A stretch of DNA of 13,191 nt from Solirubrobacterales bacterium (GCA_015655225.1 JAATFK010000112.1:1-13191), one strand, 5' to 3'; counted from the first letter of the stretch, positions 6,519 to 12,879 are shown. The notes: generated from the sequence alone by a model not told the origin. Numbers and translations: made by a program.

Positions 6519-7903
6519 CGCGCAGACCGCCGCCGCGCTCCACCGTCCGCGATCTCGAGCGCTACGCCGGCCTCTTCGCCGAGCGCACGAAGGTCATGAG
6601 ATCGTCGGCGATGCGCGATCTGATGGCCCTGACCGAGCGCGGCGACGTGATCTCGCTCGCCGGCGGCATGCCCGACACGTCGACCTTCCCGCCCGGCACC
6701 TACGCGTCGATCATGGCCGACGTCGCCGAGCACTCGACCGCCGCCGCGCTCCAGTACGGCCCGACCGAGGGGATGGCGAGCGTCCGCCGCTGCATCGCCC
6801 AGGTGATGGAGGCCGAGGGGATGGCGATCGACGAGGAGGAGCTGCTGATCACGACCGGCGGCCAGCAGGTGATCGACCTCGTCTGCAAGACGCTGATCGA
6901 CCCGGGCGACGTGATCGTCGCGGAGGCCCCGACCTATCCCGGCGCGGTCCCCACCTTCTGCTCCTACCAGGCCGACGTGGTGCAGATCTCGATGGACGCC
7001 GACGGGATGCGGATCGACGAGCTGGAGGAGACGCTCGACCGGCTCGAGCGCGAGGGCCGGCGCCCGAAGTTCATCTACACGATCCCGACGTTCCAGAATC
7101 CGGCGGGTGTGACGATGTCGCTGCCGCGCCGCGAGCGGCTGATCCGGATCGCGCACGAGCGCGAGCTGCTGGTGCTGGAGGACAACCCCTACGGGATGCT
7201 GCGCTACGAGGGCGAGCCGCTGCCGACGCTCTACACGCTCGACGGCGGCGAGTTCGTGATCTACCTCGGCACCTTCTCGAAGATCCTCTCCCCCGGCGTC
7301 CGCCTCGGCTGGGCCGCCGCGCCGCGTCCCGTGCTGCAGAAGATGAACCTCGGCAAGCAGGCCGCCGACCTCTGCACCTCGACGATGACGCAGCACTTCG
7401 TCGCCGCCTACTTCGCCGCCGGCGACTGGCGCGACTACGTCGCCTCGCTGGTCGACGTCTACCGCCGCCGCCGCGACGTGATGCTCGCCTCGCTGGAGGC
7501 GCACTTCCCCCGCGAGGCCGAGTGGACGCGCCCGCAGGGCGGCCTCTTCATCTGGGCGACGCTGCCGGACTACATCGACACGACTGACCTGCTCGCCCGC
7601 GCGATGCGCGAGAAGGTCGCCTTCGTGCCGGGGCGCGGCGCCTACCTCGACGGGCGCGGCGGCTCCTCGATGCGGCTCAACTTCTCCGGCAACGGCGAGG
7701 AGGCGATCGCCGAGGGCGTCCGCCGCATCGGCGCCGTGATCGGCGAGCAGGTCGCGCTGTACGGGACGCTCACGGGCGCCCGACCGGCCGCGCCGCTCCC
7801 CGCCGTCGAGCCGCGCCCGGCGGCCGAGGCGCTCGCCGACGTCCTGCAGCTCCCGCGCCGGCAGGCGCCCTCCCGCCAGGATCGCGCCGAGACCGATCGA
7901 TGA
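6515..7903 (+). CDS. PLP-dependent class I/II aminotransferase (2-aminoadipate aminotransferase / MocR-type fold)
   Basis: A 462-residue fold-type I aminotransferase without the GntR DNA-binding domain of true MocR regulators. Key residues visible: LQYGPTEGM at 79-87, TTGGQQ at 113-118, Asn195 in FQNPAG, Asp223 and Tyr226 in LEDNPYGML, the PLP lysine Lys256 in GTFSKILSPGVRLGW, and Arg387 in SMRLNFS, which would hold the substrate carboxylate. It resembles LysN/2-aminoadipate or broad-range amino acid transaminases; substrate unknown. ATG 6515 is preceded by GAGAGG eight bases upstream, and similarity starts soon after, so longer upstream readings are rejected. The last 45 residues or so are a Pro/Ala/Arg-rich tail beyond the usual end of the fold. 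The stop overlaps the ddl start (ATGA), suggesting it feeds or balances amino acid supply for cell-wall synthesis (inference). Confidence 0.93.
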   Translation: MTRRPPPRSTVRDLERYAGLFAERTKVMRSSAMRDLMALTERGDVISLAGGMPDTSTFPPGTYASIMADVAEHSTAAALQYGPTEGMASVRRCIAQVMEAEGMAIDEEELLITTGGQQVIDLVCKTLIDPGDVIVAEAPTYPGAVPTFCSYQADVVQISMDADGMRIDELEETLDRLEREGRRPKFIYTIPTFQNPAGVTMSLPRRERLIRIAHERELLVLEDNPYGMLRYEGEPLPTLYTLDGGEFVIYLGTFSKILSPGVRLGWAAAPRPVLQKMNLGKQAADLCTSTMTQHFVAAYFAAGDWRDYVASLVDVYRRRRDVMLASLEAHFPREAEWTRPQGGLFIWATLPDYIDTTDLLARAMREKVAFVPGRGAYLDGRGGSSMRLNFSGNGEEAIAEGVRRIGAVIGEQVALYGTLTGARPAAPLPAVEPRPAAEALADVLQLPRRQAPSRQDRAETDR

Positions 7904-8850
7904 GCCGCGTCGCGGTGCTGAAGGGCGGCCGCTCGCTGGAGCGGGCGGTCTCGCTCAAGTCGGGCGCGCGGGCCGAGGACGCGCTGCAGCGGCTCGGCCA
8001 CGACGTGCTGCCGATCGACGCCGGCCCCGACCTGGTCGAGCGGCTCACGACGCTCGCCCCCGACGTGGCGTTCGTCGCGCTCCACGGCCGCGACGGCGAG
8101 GACGGGACCGTGCAGGAGCTGCTCGACGTGCTCGGGATCCCCTACACCGGCTCACGGGTCTCCTCCTGCATCCGCTGCGCCGACAAGGTGCTGGCGAAGC
8201 ACGTGCTGCGCGACCACGCGATCCCGACGCCCGACTGGCACGCGTTCAGCGAGACCGCCTTCCGCGAGCTGGGCGCCGCGCAGGCGCTGCCGGCGATCGA
8301 GCAGCGGCTCGCGTTCCCGCTCGTCGTCAAGCCCGCGAGCCAGGGGTCGGCGATCGGGATCAAGTTCGCCCGCACCGCCGCCGACGTGCCGATGGCGCTC
8401 GTCTCCGCCTTCTCCTACGACCGCAAGGTGCTGCTGGAGCGCTACGTCCCCGGCCGCGACCTCGCCGTCTCGGTCGTCGAGGACGGCGACGGCGTGCCGC
8501 ACGCGCTGCCGATCGTCGAGGCGGTCCCGACGCAGGACGACTTCTACGACTTCGAGGCGCGCTACGAGATCGGGCGCACGCGCTTCGTCTGTCCGGCGGA
8601 GCTCGACGACGACGTCGCCGCCCGCACGAGCGAGCTGGCGCTTGCCGCCTACCGGGCGCTCGGCTGCTCGGGCTTCGCCCGCATCGACCTGATGCTGCAG
8701 GAGGACGACGCGGAGCTGTACGTGCTGGAGGCGAACGTCGTCCCGGGGCTGACCGAGACGAGCCTGCTGCCGCAGGCGGCCGAGGCCGCCGGCATCTCGT
8801 TCGACGCGCTGATCGCCCGCGCGCTCGAACTGGCGCTGGCGCGCGCCTAG
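7900..8850 (+). CDS. ddl: D-alanine--D-alanine ligase
   Basis: A 316-residue ATP-grasp enzyme that joins two D-alanines for peptidoglycan precursors in the cytoplasm; full length for Ddl. N-terminal KGGRSLERAVSLKSG keeps the catalytic Glu14. ALHGRDGEDGTVQELL at 60-75 and IPYTGS at 80-85 are typical. LVVKPASQGSAIGI at 141-154 is the ATP-grasp lysine and glycine/serine loop. FYDFEARYEIGRTRFVCPAEL contains Arg221-Tyr222 at the position of the Lys-Tyr pair of E. coli DdlB; the Tyr favours D-Ala over D-lactate. Arg261, Asp263, Glu277 and Asn279 in GFARIDLML...VLEANVVPGLTETS are the magnesium and product ligands. The family usually has Glu-(Val/Ile)-Asn, here Glu-Ala-Asn. Its ATG overlaps the aminotransferase stop by four bases. 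It is not next to mur genes in this window. Confidence 0.95.
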   Translation: MSRVAVLKGGRSLERAVSLKSGARAEDALQRLGHDVLPIDAGPDLVERLTTLAPDVAFVALHGRDGEDGTVQELLDVLGIPYTGSRVSSCIRCADKVLAKHVLRDHAIPTPDWHAFSETAFRELGAAQALPAIEQRLAFPLVVKPASQGSAIGIKFARTAADVPMALVSAFSYDRKVLLERYVPGRDLAVSVVEDGDGVPHALPIVEAVPTQDDFYDFEARYEIGRTRFVCPAELDDDVAARTSELALAAYRALGCSGFARIDLMLQEDDAELYVLEANVVPGLTETSLLPQAAEAAGISFDALIARALELALARA

Positions 8851-8864
8851 GCGCGCGGCGCGCC
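8841..8864 (+). terminator. GC palindrome at the ddl stop, possible bidirectional terminator
   Basis: GCGCGCCTAGGCGCGC (8841-8856) is a perfect 16-base palindrome centred on the ddl TAG stop. The next bases add another overlapping inverted repeat, GGCGCG (8850-8855) with CGCGCC (8859-8864). It sits in the 23-base gap between the convergent ddl and DUF151 genes, where a terminator is expected. There is no T-run on either strand, so intrinsic termination is uncertain. Confidence 0.35.
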
Positions 8865-8873
8865 GGCCCGGGG

Positions 8874-9362
8874 TCAGCTTTCCCCGGCGAAGTCCTCCGG
8901 GGTCACCTGGTCGAGGAAGTCTCTGAACTTCTCGACGACCTCCTCGGTGTCCTCCACCTCGTGCTCGAACTCGATCGCCGACTCGGCGATCACCTCCTCG
9001 GCAGCGAAGATCGGCGCGCCGGCGCGGACGGCGAGCGCGAGCGCGTCGCTGGGACGGGAGTCGATCTCCAGCTCGCGGCCGGCGACCGTCAGCGTGATCG
9101 AGGCGTAGAAGGTGTTCTCGCGCAGCTCCGTCACGGCGACGCGCGCGCAGTTGACCTCCAGCTCCGACAGGACGTCGGAGAGCAGGTCGTGCGTCATCGG
9201 CCGCGGCGTGCTGGCGCCCTGCAGCTTCATCAGGATCGCGGCAGCCTCCGGGTGCCCGATCCAGATCGGCAGGAACTTGTTGCTGTCGACGGTCTTCAAG
9301 AGCACGATCGGCTGCTTGCCGACCATGTCGAAGCTGACGCCGTAGATGACCATCTCCTGCAC
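8874..9362 (-). CDS. Bifunctional nuclease family protein (DUF151/BFN domain)
   Basis: A 162-residue soluble protein. Almost all of it is the BFN/DUF151 domain: LPIWIGHPEAAAILMKLQG at 31-49, PRPMTHDLLSDVL at 53-65, TFYASITL at 84-91, and the strongly conserved DSRPSDALALAVRAGAPIF at 101-119. Some members are reported to have RNase and DNase activity; the biological role in bacteria is poorly known, so the function is inferred by family only. The C-terminal tail (about 130-162) is acidic and helical, as is common in actinobacterial versions. GTG 9362 is chosen because AGGAG ends six bases upstream; ATG 9353 has the purine run directly against it, which is too close. A TATACT -10 box lies about 30 bases upstream of the start codon, so the gene appears to have its own promoter. 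Confidence 0.93.
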   Translation of the reverse strand: MQEMVIYGVSFDMVGKQPIVLLKTVDSNKFLPIWIGHPEAAAILMKLQGASTPRPMTHDLLSDVLSELEVNCARVAVTELRENTFYASITLTVAGRELEIDSRPSDALALAVRAGAPIFAAEEVIAESAIEFEHEVEDTEEVVEKFRDFLDQVTPEDFAGES

Positions 9363-9368
9363 TTCATG

Positions 9369-9373
9369 CTCCT
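9369..9373 (-). promoter_or_regulatory. Ribosome binding site deciding the DUF151 start
   Basis: The minus strand reads AGGAG, six bases before GTG 9362 and one base before an out-of-frame ATG at 9367. It supports GTG as the start codon. Confidence 0.7.
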
Positions 9374-9392
9374 AGGCTCGGGCGAGGCACCA

Positions 9393-9398
9393 AGTATA
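9393..9398 (-). promoter_or_regulatory. -10 promoter box for the DUF151 gene
   Basis: TATACT on the minus strand is one base from the TATAAT consensus in a GC-rich background. It predicts a transcript start near 9386 and a leader of about 24 bases that contains the AGGAG ribosome site. The region 16-18 bases upstream is GC-only, so no -35 box is recognised. Confidence 0.55.
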
Positions 9399-9400
9399 GG

Positions 9401-9421
9401 CCGGGGCCCTGCTCGGCCCGG
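9401..9421 (-). terminator. Possible terminator hairpin after the deoxyribosyltransferase gene
   Basis: CCGGGCC and GGCCCCGG flank the six-base loop GAGCAG on the minus strand, giving a 7-bp stem with one bulged C. It follows the deoxyribosyltransferase stop by 12 bases and precedes the DUF151 -10 box. No T-run follows, so termination is a guess from position. Confidence 0.35.
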
Positions 9422-9433
9422 ATGCCGAATCGC

Positions 9434-9919
9434 TCACGCCGGGAGCCGCGCCGCCGCGTCGGCGAGCGCCGCCAGCAGGGCGTCGAGGCTGCCGACGAGC
9501 TGCCCGCCGCTGTCGAGCACGAACGTCACGACCTGGAGGTTGACGGCGACGCCCGGCTCGCCGCTCTGGCGCAGGTCGGTGCGCAGCCCGAAGCACGGCA
9601 GCCCGAGCCCCGCCGCGTAGCCCAGCTCGGCGACCGTGCCCGCGTCGGGCTCCTGGCCGTCGAGCTGCGCCGCCAGCAGCCGGCAGGAGCGGATCGCCGC
9701 GACGTTGCGGCGTCCGATCGTCAAGGCCAGCTCGGTGAGCCGGCCGTCGGCGGTGGCGCGCGCGACCTCCTCCGCGCTCGTCAGCGACCAGGGATCGACC
9801 GGCTCCACGACGGTCGCGAGCGCCGGAAGGTAGACCTCGGCGTAGTAGTGGCGGCCGGCGTCGGTGAAGCCGAGCGGGCTGGCGACGTAGCAGCGTGGAC
9901 GGGGCGGTGTGGCGGGCAT
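9434..9919 (-). CDS. Nucleoside 2-deoxyribosyltransferase-like protein
   Basis: A 161-residue protein of the nucleoside 2-deoxyribosyltransferase fold, which cleaves or exchanges the base of deoxynucleosides or related N-glycosides in the cytoplasm. The N-terminal CYVASPLGF (10-18) with Tyr11, LLAAQLDGQEPDAGTVAELGYAAGLGLPCFGLRTDLR (81-117 region) with Asp87, Asp92 and the presumed nucleophile Glu98, and Asn127 near the C-terminus follow the family layout. Length is normal for the family. ATG 9919 is chosen as the best codon, but GTG 9922 and GTG 9928 are in frame and no clear ribosome site separates them. The gene begins only 14 bases after the tRNA-Ile 3' end (5 if GTG 9928 is used), so it is probably carried on the tRNA transcript. 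Possible jobs are nucleoside salvage or removal of damaged nucleotides; this is inference. Confidence 0.82.
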   Translation of the reverse strand: MPATPPRPRCYVASPLGFTDAGRHYYAEVYLPALATVVEPVDPWSLTSAEEVARATADGRLTELALTIGRRNVAAIRSCRLLAAQLDGQEPDAGTVAELGYAAGLGLPCFGLRTDLRQSGEPGVAVNLQVVTFVLDSGGQLVGSLDALLAALADAAARLPA

Positions 9920-9929
9920 CACGTCCACG

Positions 9930-10007
<78 letters not shown>

Positions 10008-10019
10008 GCGATGGGCGAT
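10008..10019. repeat. Direct repeat copy 2: duplicate of the tRNA 3' end, directly upstream of the tRNA
   Basis: GCGATGGGCGAT, identical to 9930-9941 and abutting the tRNA 5' end. On the minus-strand RNA it reads ATCGCCCATCGC and is complementary to the tRNA 5' acceptor strand (8 bp, AATCGCCC with GGGCGATT, including one flanking base). The bases before it (CTAGA) also partly match the tRNA T-stem end (CCAGG), as expected for the tail of a lost second tRNA. Confidence 0.8.
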
Positions 10020-10046
10020 TCTAGCGAGCCGGGCGCGGACTGTCTC
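10018..10046 (-). promoter_or_regulatory. Predicted promoter of tRNA-Ile
   Basis: The minus strand has GAGACA (10046-10041), a 17-base spacer, and TAGAAT (10023-10018). The -35 keeps GACA of TTGACA, and the -10 matches TANNNT and four of six bases of TATAAT. Predicted start near 10011 gives a leader of only about four bases before the mature tRNA. Confidence 0.55.
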
Positions 10047-10054
10047 GCCGACCC

Positions 10055-10939
10055 TCAGGCGGGTGCTTCGACGCCCAGCTGACGGGCCAGCTCGAGCGCC
10101 TCCTCAAGGGACGCGAACTCCAGCTGGACGCGGTAGCCGTCGCCCCGCGGACTGACCTGGACGTCGGTCCCGAGCGCGGTTCCGAAGGCGTCGGCGAGTC
10201 GCTGCACCGCCTCCTCCTGGTCGGCGTGCAGCGCCGCCGCCCGGCGGGGACGGGCGCGGGGCGCGGACGGTGCGTCGCCGGCGGCCCGTGCGCGCGCCTC
10301 CAGCTCCCGCACCGACCAGCCGGCGGCGACCGCCTCGCGGGCGAGCGAGCGGCGGTCCCCGTGGTCGGAGGCGAGCAGCAGCGCGCGGCCGTGGCCCTCG
10401 CTCAGGTCGCCGCCGTCGAGCAGTCTGAGCGCGTCGTCGGGAAGGTCGAGCAGCCGGATCAGGTTCGAGACCGCGACGCGACTGCGGCCGACCCGCAGGC
10501 CGACCTCCTCGCGCGTGAGCCCCAGCTCCTCGACGAGCGCGGCGCAGGCACGCGCCTCCTCGACCGGACTGAGGTCCTCGCGGGCCATGTTCTCGATCAC
10601 GGCCAGCTCGAGCGTCGTCGCGTCGTCGTGCTGGCGGATGATCGCGGGGATCTCCGTCAGGCCGGCGATTCCGGCCGCCCGCCAGCGCCGCTCACCGGCG
10701 ATCAGCTCGTAGCTGCCGCCCGCGACGGGCCGCACCAGCACCGGCTGCAGGACGCCGCGCGCTCGCAGCGAGTCGGCGAGCGAGACGAGCGCCTGCTCGT
10801 CGAAGTGCACGCGTGGCTGCTGCGGGTTGGGTGCGATCAGCTCGACCGGGATCGTGCGCAGCTCCTGCGCCTCGTCTCTCGGCACGGCCGAGAGGATCGC
10901 CGAGAGCCCGCGGCCCATCCCGCGTGCCTTCTCAGCCAC
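10055..10939 (-). CDS. parB: Chromosome partitioning protein ParB
   Basis: A 294-residue ParB/Spo0J: a CTP-dependent clamp that loads on parS sites near the origin and works with ParA in segregation. RGMGRGLSAIL (6-16) is the ParA-contact region. The CTPase/parS domain follows: NPQQPR at 38-43, AGERRWRAA (GERRxR box) at 81-89, and ENMAREDLSPVEEA at 116-129. The helix-turn-helix is at about 143-165 (TREEVGLRVGRSRVAVSNLIRLL), then LSEGHGRALL at 179-188, an Ala/Arg/Pro linker near 215-238 and a C-terminal dimer domain. GTG 10939 is chosen because AAGGAGGT lies eight bases upstream; a GTG at 10960 would sit before that site. The start overlaps the parA stop by eight bases, so translation is coupled. 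The only parS-like sequence in the window is the split one at 12851-12879. Confidence 0.95.
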   Translation of the reverse strand: MAEKARGMGRGLSAILSAVPRDEAQELRTIPVELIAPNPQQPRVHFDEQALVSLADSLRARGVLQPVLVRPVAGGSYELIAGERRWRAAGIAGLTEIPAIIRQHDDATTLELAVIENMAREDLSPVEEARACAALVEELGLTREEVGLRVGRSRVAVSNLIRLLDLPDDALRLLDGGDLSEGHGRALLLASDHGDRRSLAREAVAAGWSVRELEARARAAGDAPSAPRARPRRAAALHADQEEAVQRLADAFGTALGTDVQVSPRGDGYRVQLEFASLEEALELARQLGVEAPA

Positions 10940-11690
10940 GGGCGGCGACCTCCTTCGCAAGCTCGAAGTAGGCGTCGGAGCCGGCGCAGTGCGGGTCGTG
11001 GTGGATCACGGGCTTGCCGAAGCTGGGCGCCTCGCCGACGCGGATGTTGCGCGGGATGACGGTGTCGAAGACGAGCGTCGGGAAGTGCTCGCGCACCTCG
11101 CGCTCGACGTCCTGCGCGAGCCGCGTGCGGTTGTCGTGCATCGTCAGGAGCATTCCCGCGATCGTCAGGCGGGGATTCAGCTCGCGCTGGATCAGGCCGA
11201 GCGTGTCGAGCAGGCCGGCCAGGCCTTCGAGCGCGAAGTACTCGGCCTGCACCGGGACGATCACGCGATCGGCCGCGACGAGCGCGTTGACCGTGAGCGG
11301 CCCGAGCGACGGGGGGCAGTCGAGGATCGTGAACGTGTAGCGGTCGCGGACCGGCGCGACCGCGTCACGCAGGCGGTTCTCGGAGTTGGCGATCCGCGGC
11401 AGCTCGACCGACGCGCCGGCGAGGTCGGGGCTCGACGGGACGAGCGAGAGGTGCTCGATCGCGGTCGGCCGGATCGCCTCCTCCATCGTCGCGTCGCCCG
11501 CCAGGACCTCGTAGATGCTCGGAGTCGACTCCTTCGAGATGCCGAGCCCGACGGTCGCGTTCGCCTGCGCGTCCATGTCGATCAGCAGCGCCTCGTAGCC
11601 GGCCTCGGCGACGCAGGCGGCGAGGTTGACGGCGGTCGTGGTCTTGCCGACGCCGCCCTTCTGGTTCGCGATCGCGTAGATGGTGCCCAT
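10932..11690 (-). CDS. parA: Chromosome partitioning ATPase ParA (Soj)
   Basis: A 252-residue MinD/ParA-family ATPase that forms DNA-bound dimers and drives ParB-parS complexes apart. IANQKGGVGKTTTAVNLA (7-24) is the deviant Walker A with Lys11 and Lys16. LIDMDAQAN (36-44) is switch I, and FTILDCPPSLG (120-130) is Walker B with Asp124. VPVQAEYFALEGL (145-157) and PRNIRVGEAPSFGKP (213-227) are standard. The C-terminal YDPxSxGAxAY pattern of the family is altered to HHDPHCAGSDAY. ATG 11690 starts right at the family N-terminus; the upstream in-frame TTG at 11702 has no ribosome site. It follows rsmG by 13 bases and overlaps parB by eight, forming an rsmG-parA-parB operon. Confidence 0.95.
   Translation of the reverse strand: MGTIYAIANQKGGVGKTTTAVNLAACVAEAGYEALLIDMDAQANATVGLGISKESTPSIYEVLAGDATMEEAIRPTAIEHLSLVPSSPDLAGASVELPRIANSENRLRDAVAPVRDRYTFTILDCPPSLGPLTVNALVAADRVIVPVQAEYFALEGLAGLLDTLGLIQRELNPRLTIAGMLLTMHDNRTRLAQDVEREVREHFPTLVFDTVIPRNIRVGEAPSFGKPVIHHDPHCAGSDAYFELAKEVAARG
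10948..10955 (-). promoter_or_regulatory. Ribosome binding site of parB, inside parA
   Basis: AAGGAGGT on the minus strand is a near-perfect Shine-Dalgarno sequence, eight bases before GTG 10939. It fixes the parB start and rules out the GTG at 10960. Confidence 0.85.
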
Positions 11691-11703
11691 TCGACCTGCC
11701 AAC

Positions 11704-12444
11704 TTAGCGGCGCGCGCGGTCAGACGGGGGCGACTTCGGCGCTCCGAGCGGGCGTTTGGTCGCCATCCCGGCCCGCCGGGGGAAGCGCGACGGCGTCGGG
11801 GCGACCTTGCGCAGGACGTGGAGATGACGGTGGTCGGCGCCCGCGAAGGGGTGGACGGCGCGCACCTCCTCCATCACGAGGCCGAGTTGATCCGCGGCCA
11901 CAGCGGCGATCGCCTCCTCCTCGGGGTCGCGCCGGCCCTTCCACGCGACGAGCGCACCGCCATCCCGCAGCAGCGGCGCCGCGTACTCGGCGAGGACGCC
12001 GAGCGGCGCGAGCGCGCGAGCGGTCACGATCGTGCAGCTGCCGAAGCCGTCGTCCCACTCCTCGGCGCGCTCGGCGGCGACCGCGACGTTCGCGAGCCCC
12101 GCCCCGTCGGCGGTCGCCACGATGAACGCGGCCTTGCGCGCGTTGCTCTCGACCAGCGTCACCTCCGTCCCCGGCAGCGCGATCGCGAGCGCAAGGCCGG
12201 GAAAGCCCGCTCCGGCGCCGATGTCGGCGACCCGGTCGGCGCCGCGCAGCTCCTCCAGCTCGAGTCCCGCGAGGGAGTCGGCGAGGTGGACGCGCAGCGC
12301 CTCGTGCGGCTCGCGCACGGGGGTCGGCGCGTGCTCGTCGCGCTCCAAGGCATCGAGCACGTGGCGCAGCTGCTTGACGGCGCCCTCGGGGAGCGCATAA
12401 CGCTCTGCCAAGGCAGCCAGCTCCTGCCGGAGTGGGCTGCTCAT
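11704..12444 (-). CDS. rsmG: 16S rRNA (guanine(527)-N7)-methyltransferase RsmG
   Basis: A 246-residue SAM-dependent methyltransferase that makes m7G527 in 16S rRNA. HLADSLAGLEL at 53-63 precedes the SAM loop DIGAGAGFPGLALAIALP (74-91). LVESNARKAAFI (97-108), IVTARALAPLGVLAEY (139-154), and GGALVAWKG (162-170) follow in the family order. The end carries FPRRAGMATKRPLG (221-234), the usual RsmG C-terminal pattern, then a short basic tail. ATG 12444 is chosen because its first four bases overlap the stop of the LAGLIDADG-like gene (ATGA) and similarity begins there; a longer upstream frame is antisense/overlap noise. There is no separate ribosome site, so translation probably depends on the gene before it. 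The order jag - rsmG - parA - parB is the classic origin-proximal layout. Confidence 0.95.
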   Translation of the reverse strand: MSSPLRQELAALAERYALPEGAVKQLRHVLDALERDEHAPTPVREPHEALRVHLADSLAGLELEELRGADRVADIGAGAGFPGLALAIALPGTEVTLVESNARKAAFIVATADGAGLANVAVAAERAEEWDDGFGSCTIVTARALAPLGVLAEYAAPLLRDGGALVAWKGRRDPEEEAIAAVAADQLGLVMEEVRAVHPFAGADHRHLHVLRKVAPTPSRFPRRAGMATKRPLGAPKSPPSDRARR

Positions 12445-12800
12445 GCCGTCGGCCGCGCGCGCACGCGGGCGATGTAGTCGGCGTACGTCGAGCACATCGC
12501 CTGGAAGCGGGCGGCGGCGTGGCCGTCGATCTCGGGTCCGAGCGACTCCTCCAGCAGGGGGATCACGTCCTCGACCAGCGCGGGACCGCGCGCCATCCAC
12601 TGGTAGTAGGACCGCTCACCGTGGTGGTAAGGCCCGTAGAGCTTCGTGCGCGGGAACGCCTCGATCAGCCAGTGGAAGAGCGCCTCGTGCCGCGTGTGCA
12701 TGCGGAGCGTGATCTGCGGCTGTCTGCCGTCGCCGCCAAACGATCCCTCGCCGATCAGGATCCCGACGAAGAGGCCGCGCTCGAAGGACGACAGGCTCAC
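12441..12800 (-). CDS. Small single-motif LAGLIDADG-like protein between jag and rsmG
   Basis: A 119-residue protein. ERGLFVGILIGEGSFGGDGR (7-26) matches the LAGLIDADG helix and first strand (consensus xLxGLIDGEGxF). The motif Asp is replaced by Ile15, but the acidic residue that binds metal in active enzymes is kept as Glu18. QPQITLRMHTRHEALFHWL (27-45) and KLYGPYHHGERSYYQWM (53-69) look like the following strand and helix pattern of the same fold. One motif means it would have to act as a dimer. It is either a free-standing homing-endonuclease relative or a domesticated nucleic-acid-binding protein, as in WhiA, but without any helix-turn-helix. GTG 12800 is chosen because GGAGG lies five bases upstream. 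Its stop overlaps the rsmG start (ATGA), so it is built into the jag-rsmG-parAB operon rather than simply inserted in it. Confidence 0.75.
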   Translation of the reverse strand: MSLSSFERGLFVGILIGEGSFGGDGRQPQITLRMHTRHEALFHWLIEAFPRTKLYGPYHHGERSYYQWMARGPALVEDVIPLLEESLGPEIDGHAAARFQAMCSTYADYIARVRARPTA

Positions 12801-12803
12801 GCA

Positions 12804-12810
12804 TCCCTCC
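12804..12810 (-). promoter_or_regulatory. Ribosome binding site of the LAGLIDADG-like gene
   Basis: The minus strand reads GGAGGGATGC before GTG 12800, placing GGAGG about five bases from the start codon. A nearby ATG (inside GGATGC) is out of frame and too close. Confidence 0.65.
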
Positions 12811-12816
12811 CCGTCC

Positions 12817-12850
12817 GATCGGCCGGCTGACCCCGTCGGCCGCCCCGATC
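12817..12850. other. Strong stem-loop next to the split parS-like site
   Basis: GATCGG (12817-12822) pairs with CCGATC (12845-12850), and GGCTGAC (12825-12831) pairs with GTCGGCC (12835-12841) with one G-T pair. A small internal loop separates the stems and the end loop is CCC. On the minus-strand mRNA it lies between the parS-like repeat and the ribosome site of the LAGLIDADG-like gene. No T-run follows, so it is more likely a processing or attenuation structure than a simple terminator. Confidence 0.5.
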
Positions 12851-12879
12851 TGTTTCACCGTCATGAAAAACGTGAAACA
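12851..12879. other. Split parS-like inverted repeat (possible ParB site)
   Basis: TGTTTCAC (12851-12858) and GTGAAACA (12872-12879) are exactly the two halves of the bacterial parS consensus TGTTTCACGTGAAACA, but separated by 13 bases (12859-12871). The right half with its neighbours, 12864-12879, also aligns ungapped to parS at 12 of 16 positions, all mismatches being in the left arm (positions 3-6). The segment is strikingly AT-rich for this genome and lies between jag and the LAGLIDADG-like gene, in the normal neighbourhood of parS sites. Whether ParB binds it is unknown; as RNA it would form an 8-bp hairpin. Confidence 0.6.

Noticed and set aside
6488..7504. 338-codon minus-strand open frame
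   Set aside because: Antisense to the aminotransferase; His/Asp/Arg-rich shadow translation without domains.
10940..10960. Upstream start for ParB at 10960
   Set aside because: It would place the start before the strong AAGGAGGT ribosome site; GTG 10939 is correctly spaced from it.
12445..12600. N-terminal extension of RsmG
   Set aside because: Lies within the LAGLIDADG-like gene in another frame and lacks similarity; ATG 12444 overlaps that gene's stop as ATGA.
12851..12879. Rho-independent terminator after jag
   Set aside because: The T-run lies in the loop rather than after the stem, and the arms match parS exactly, so a simple terminator is the weaker reading.
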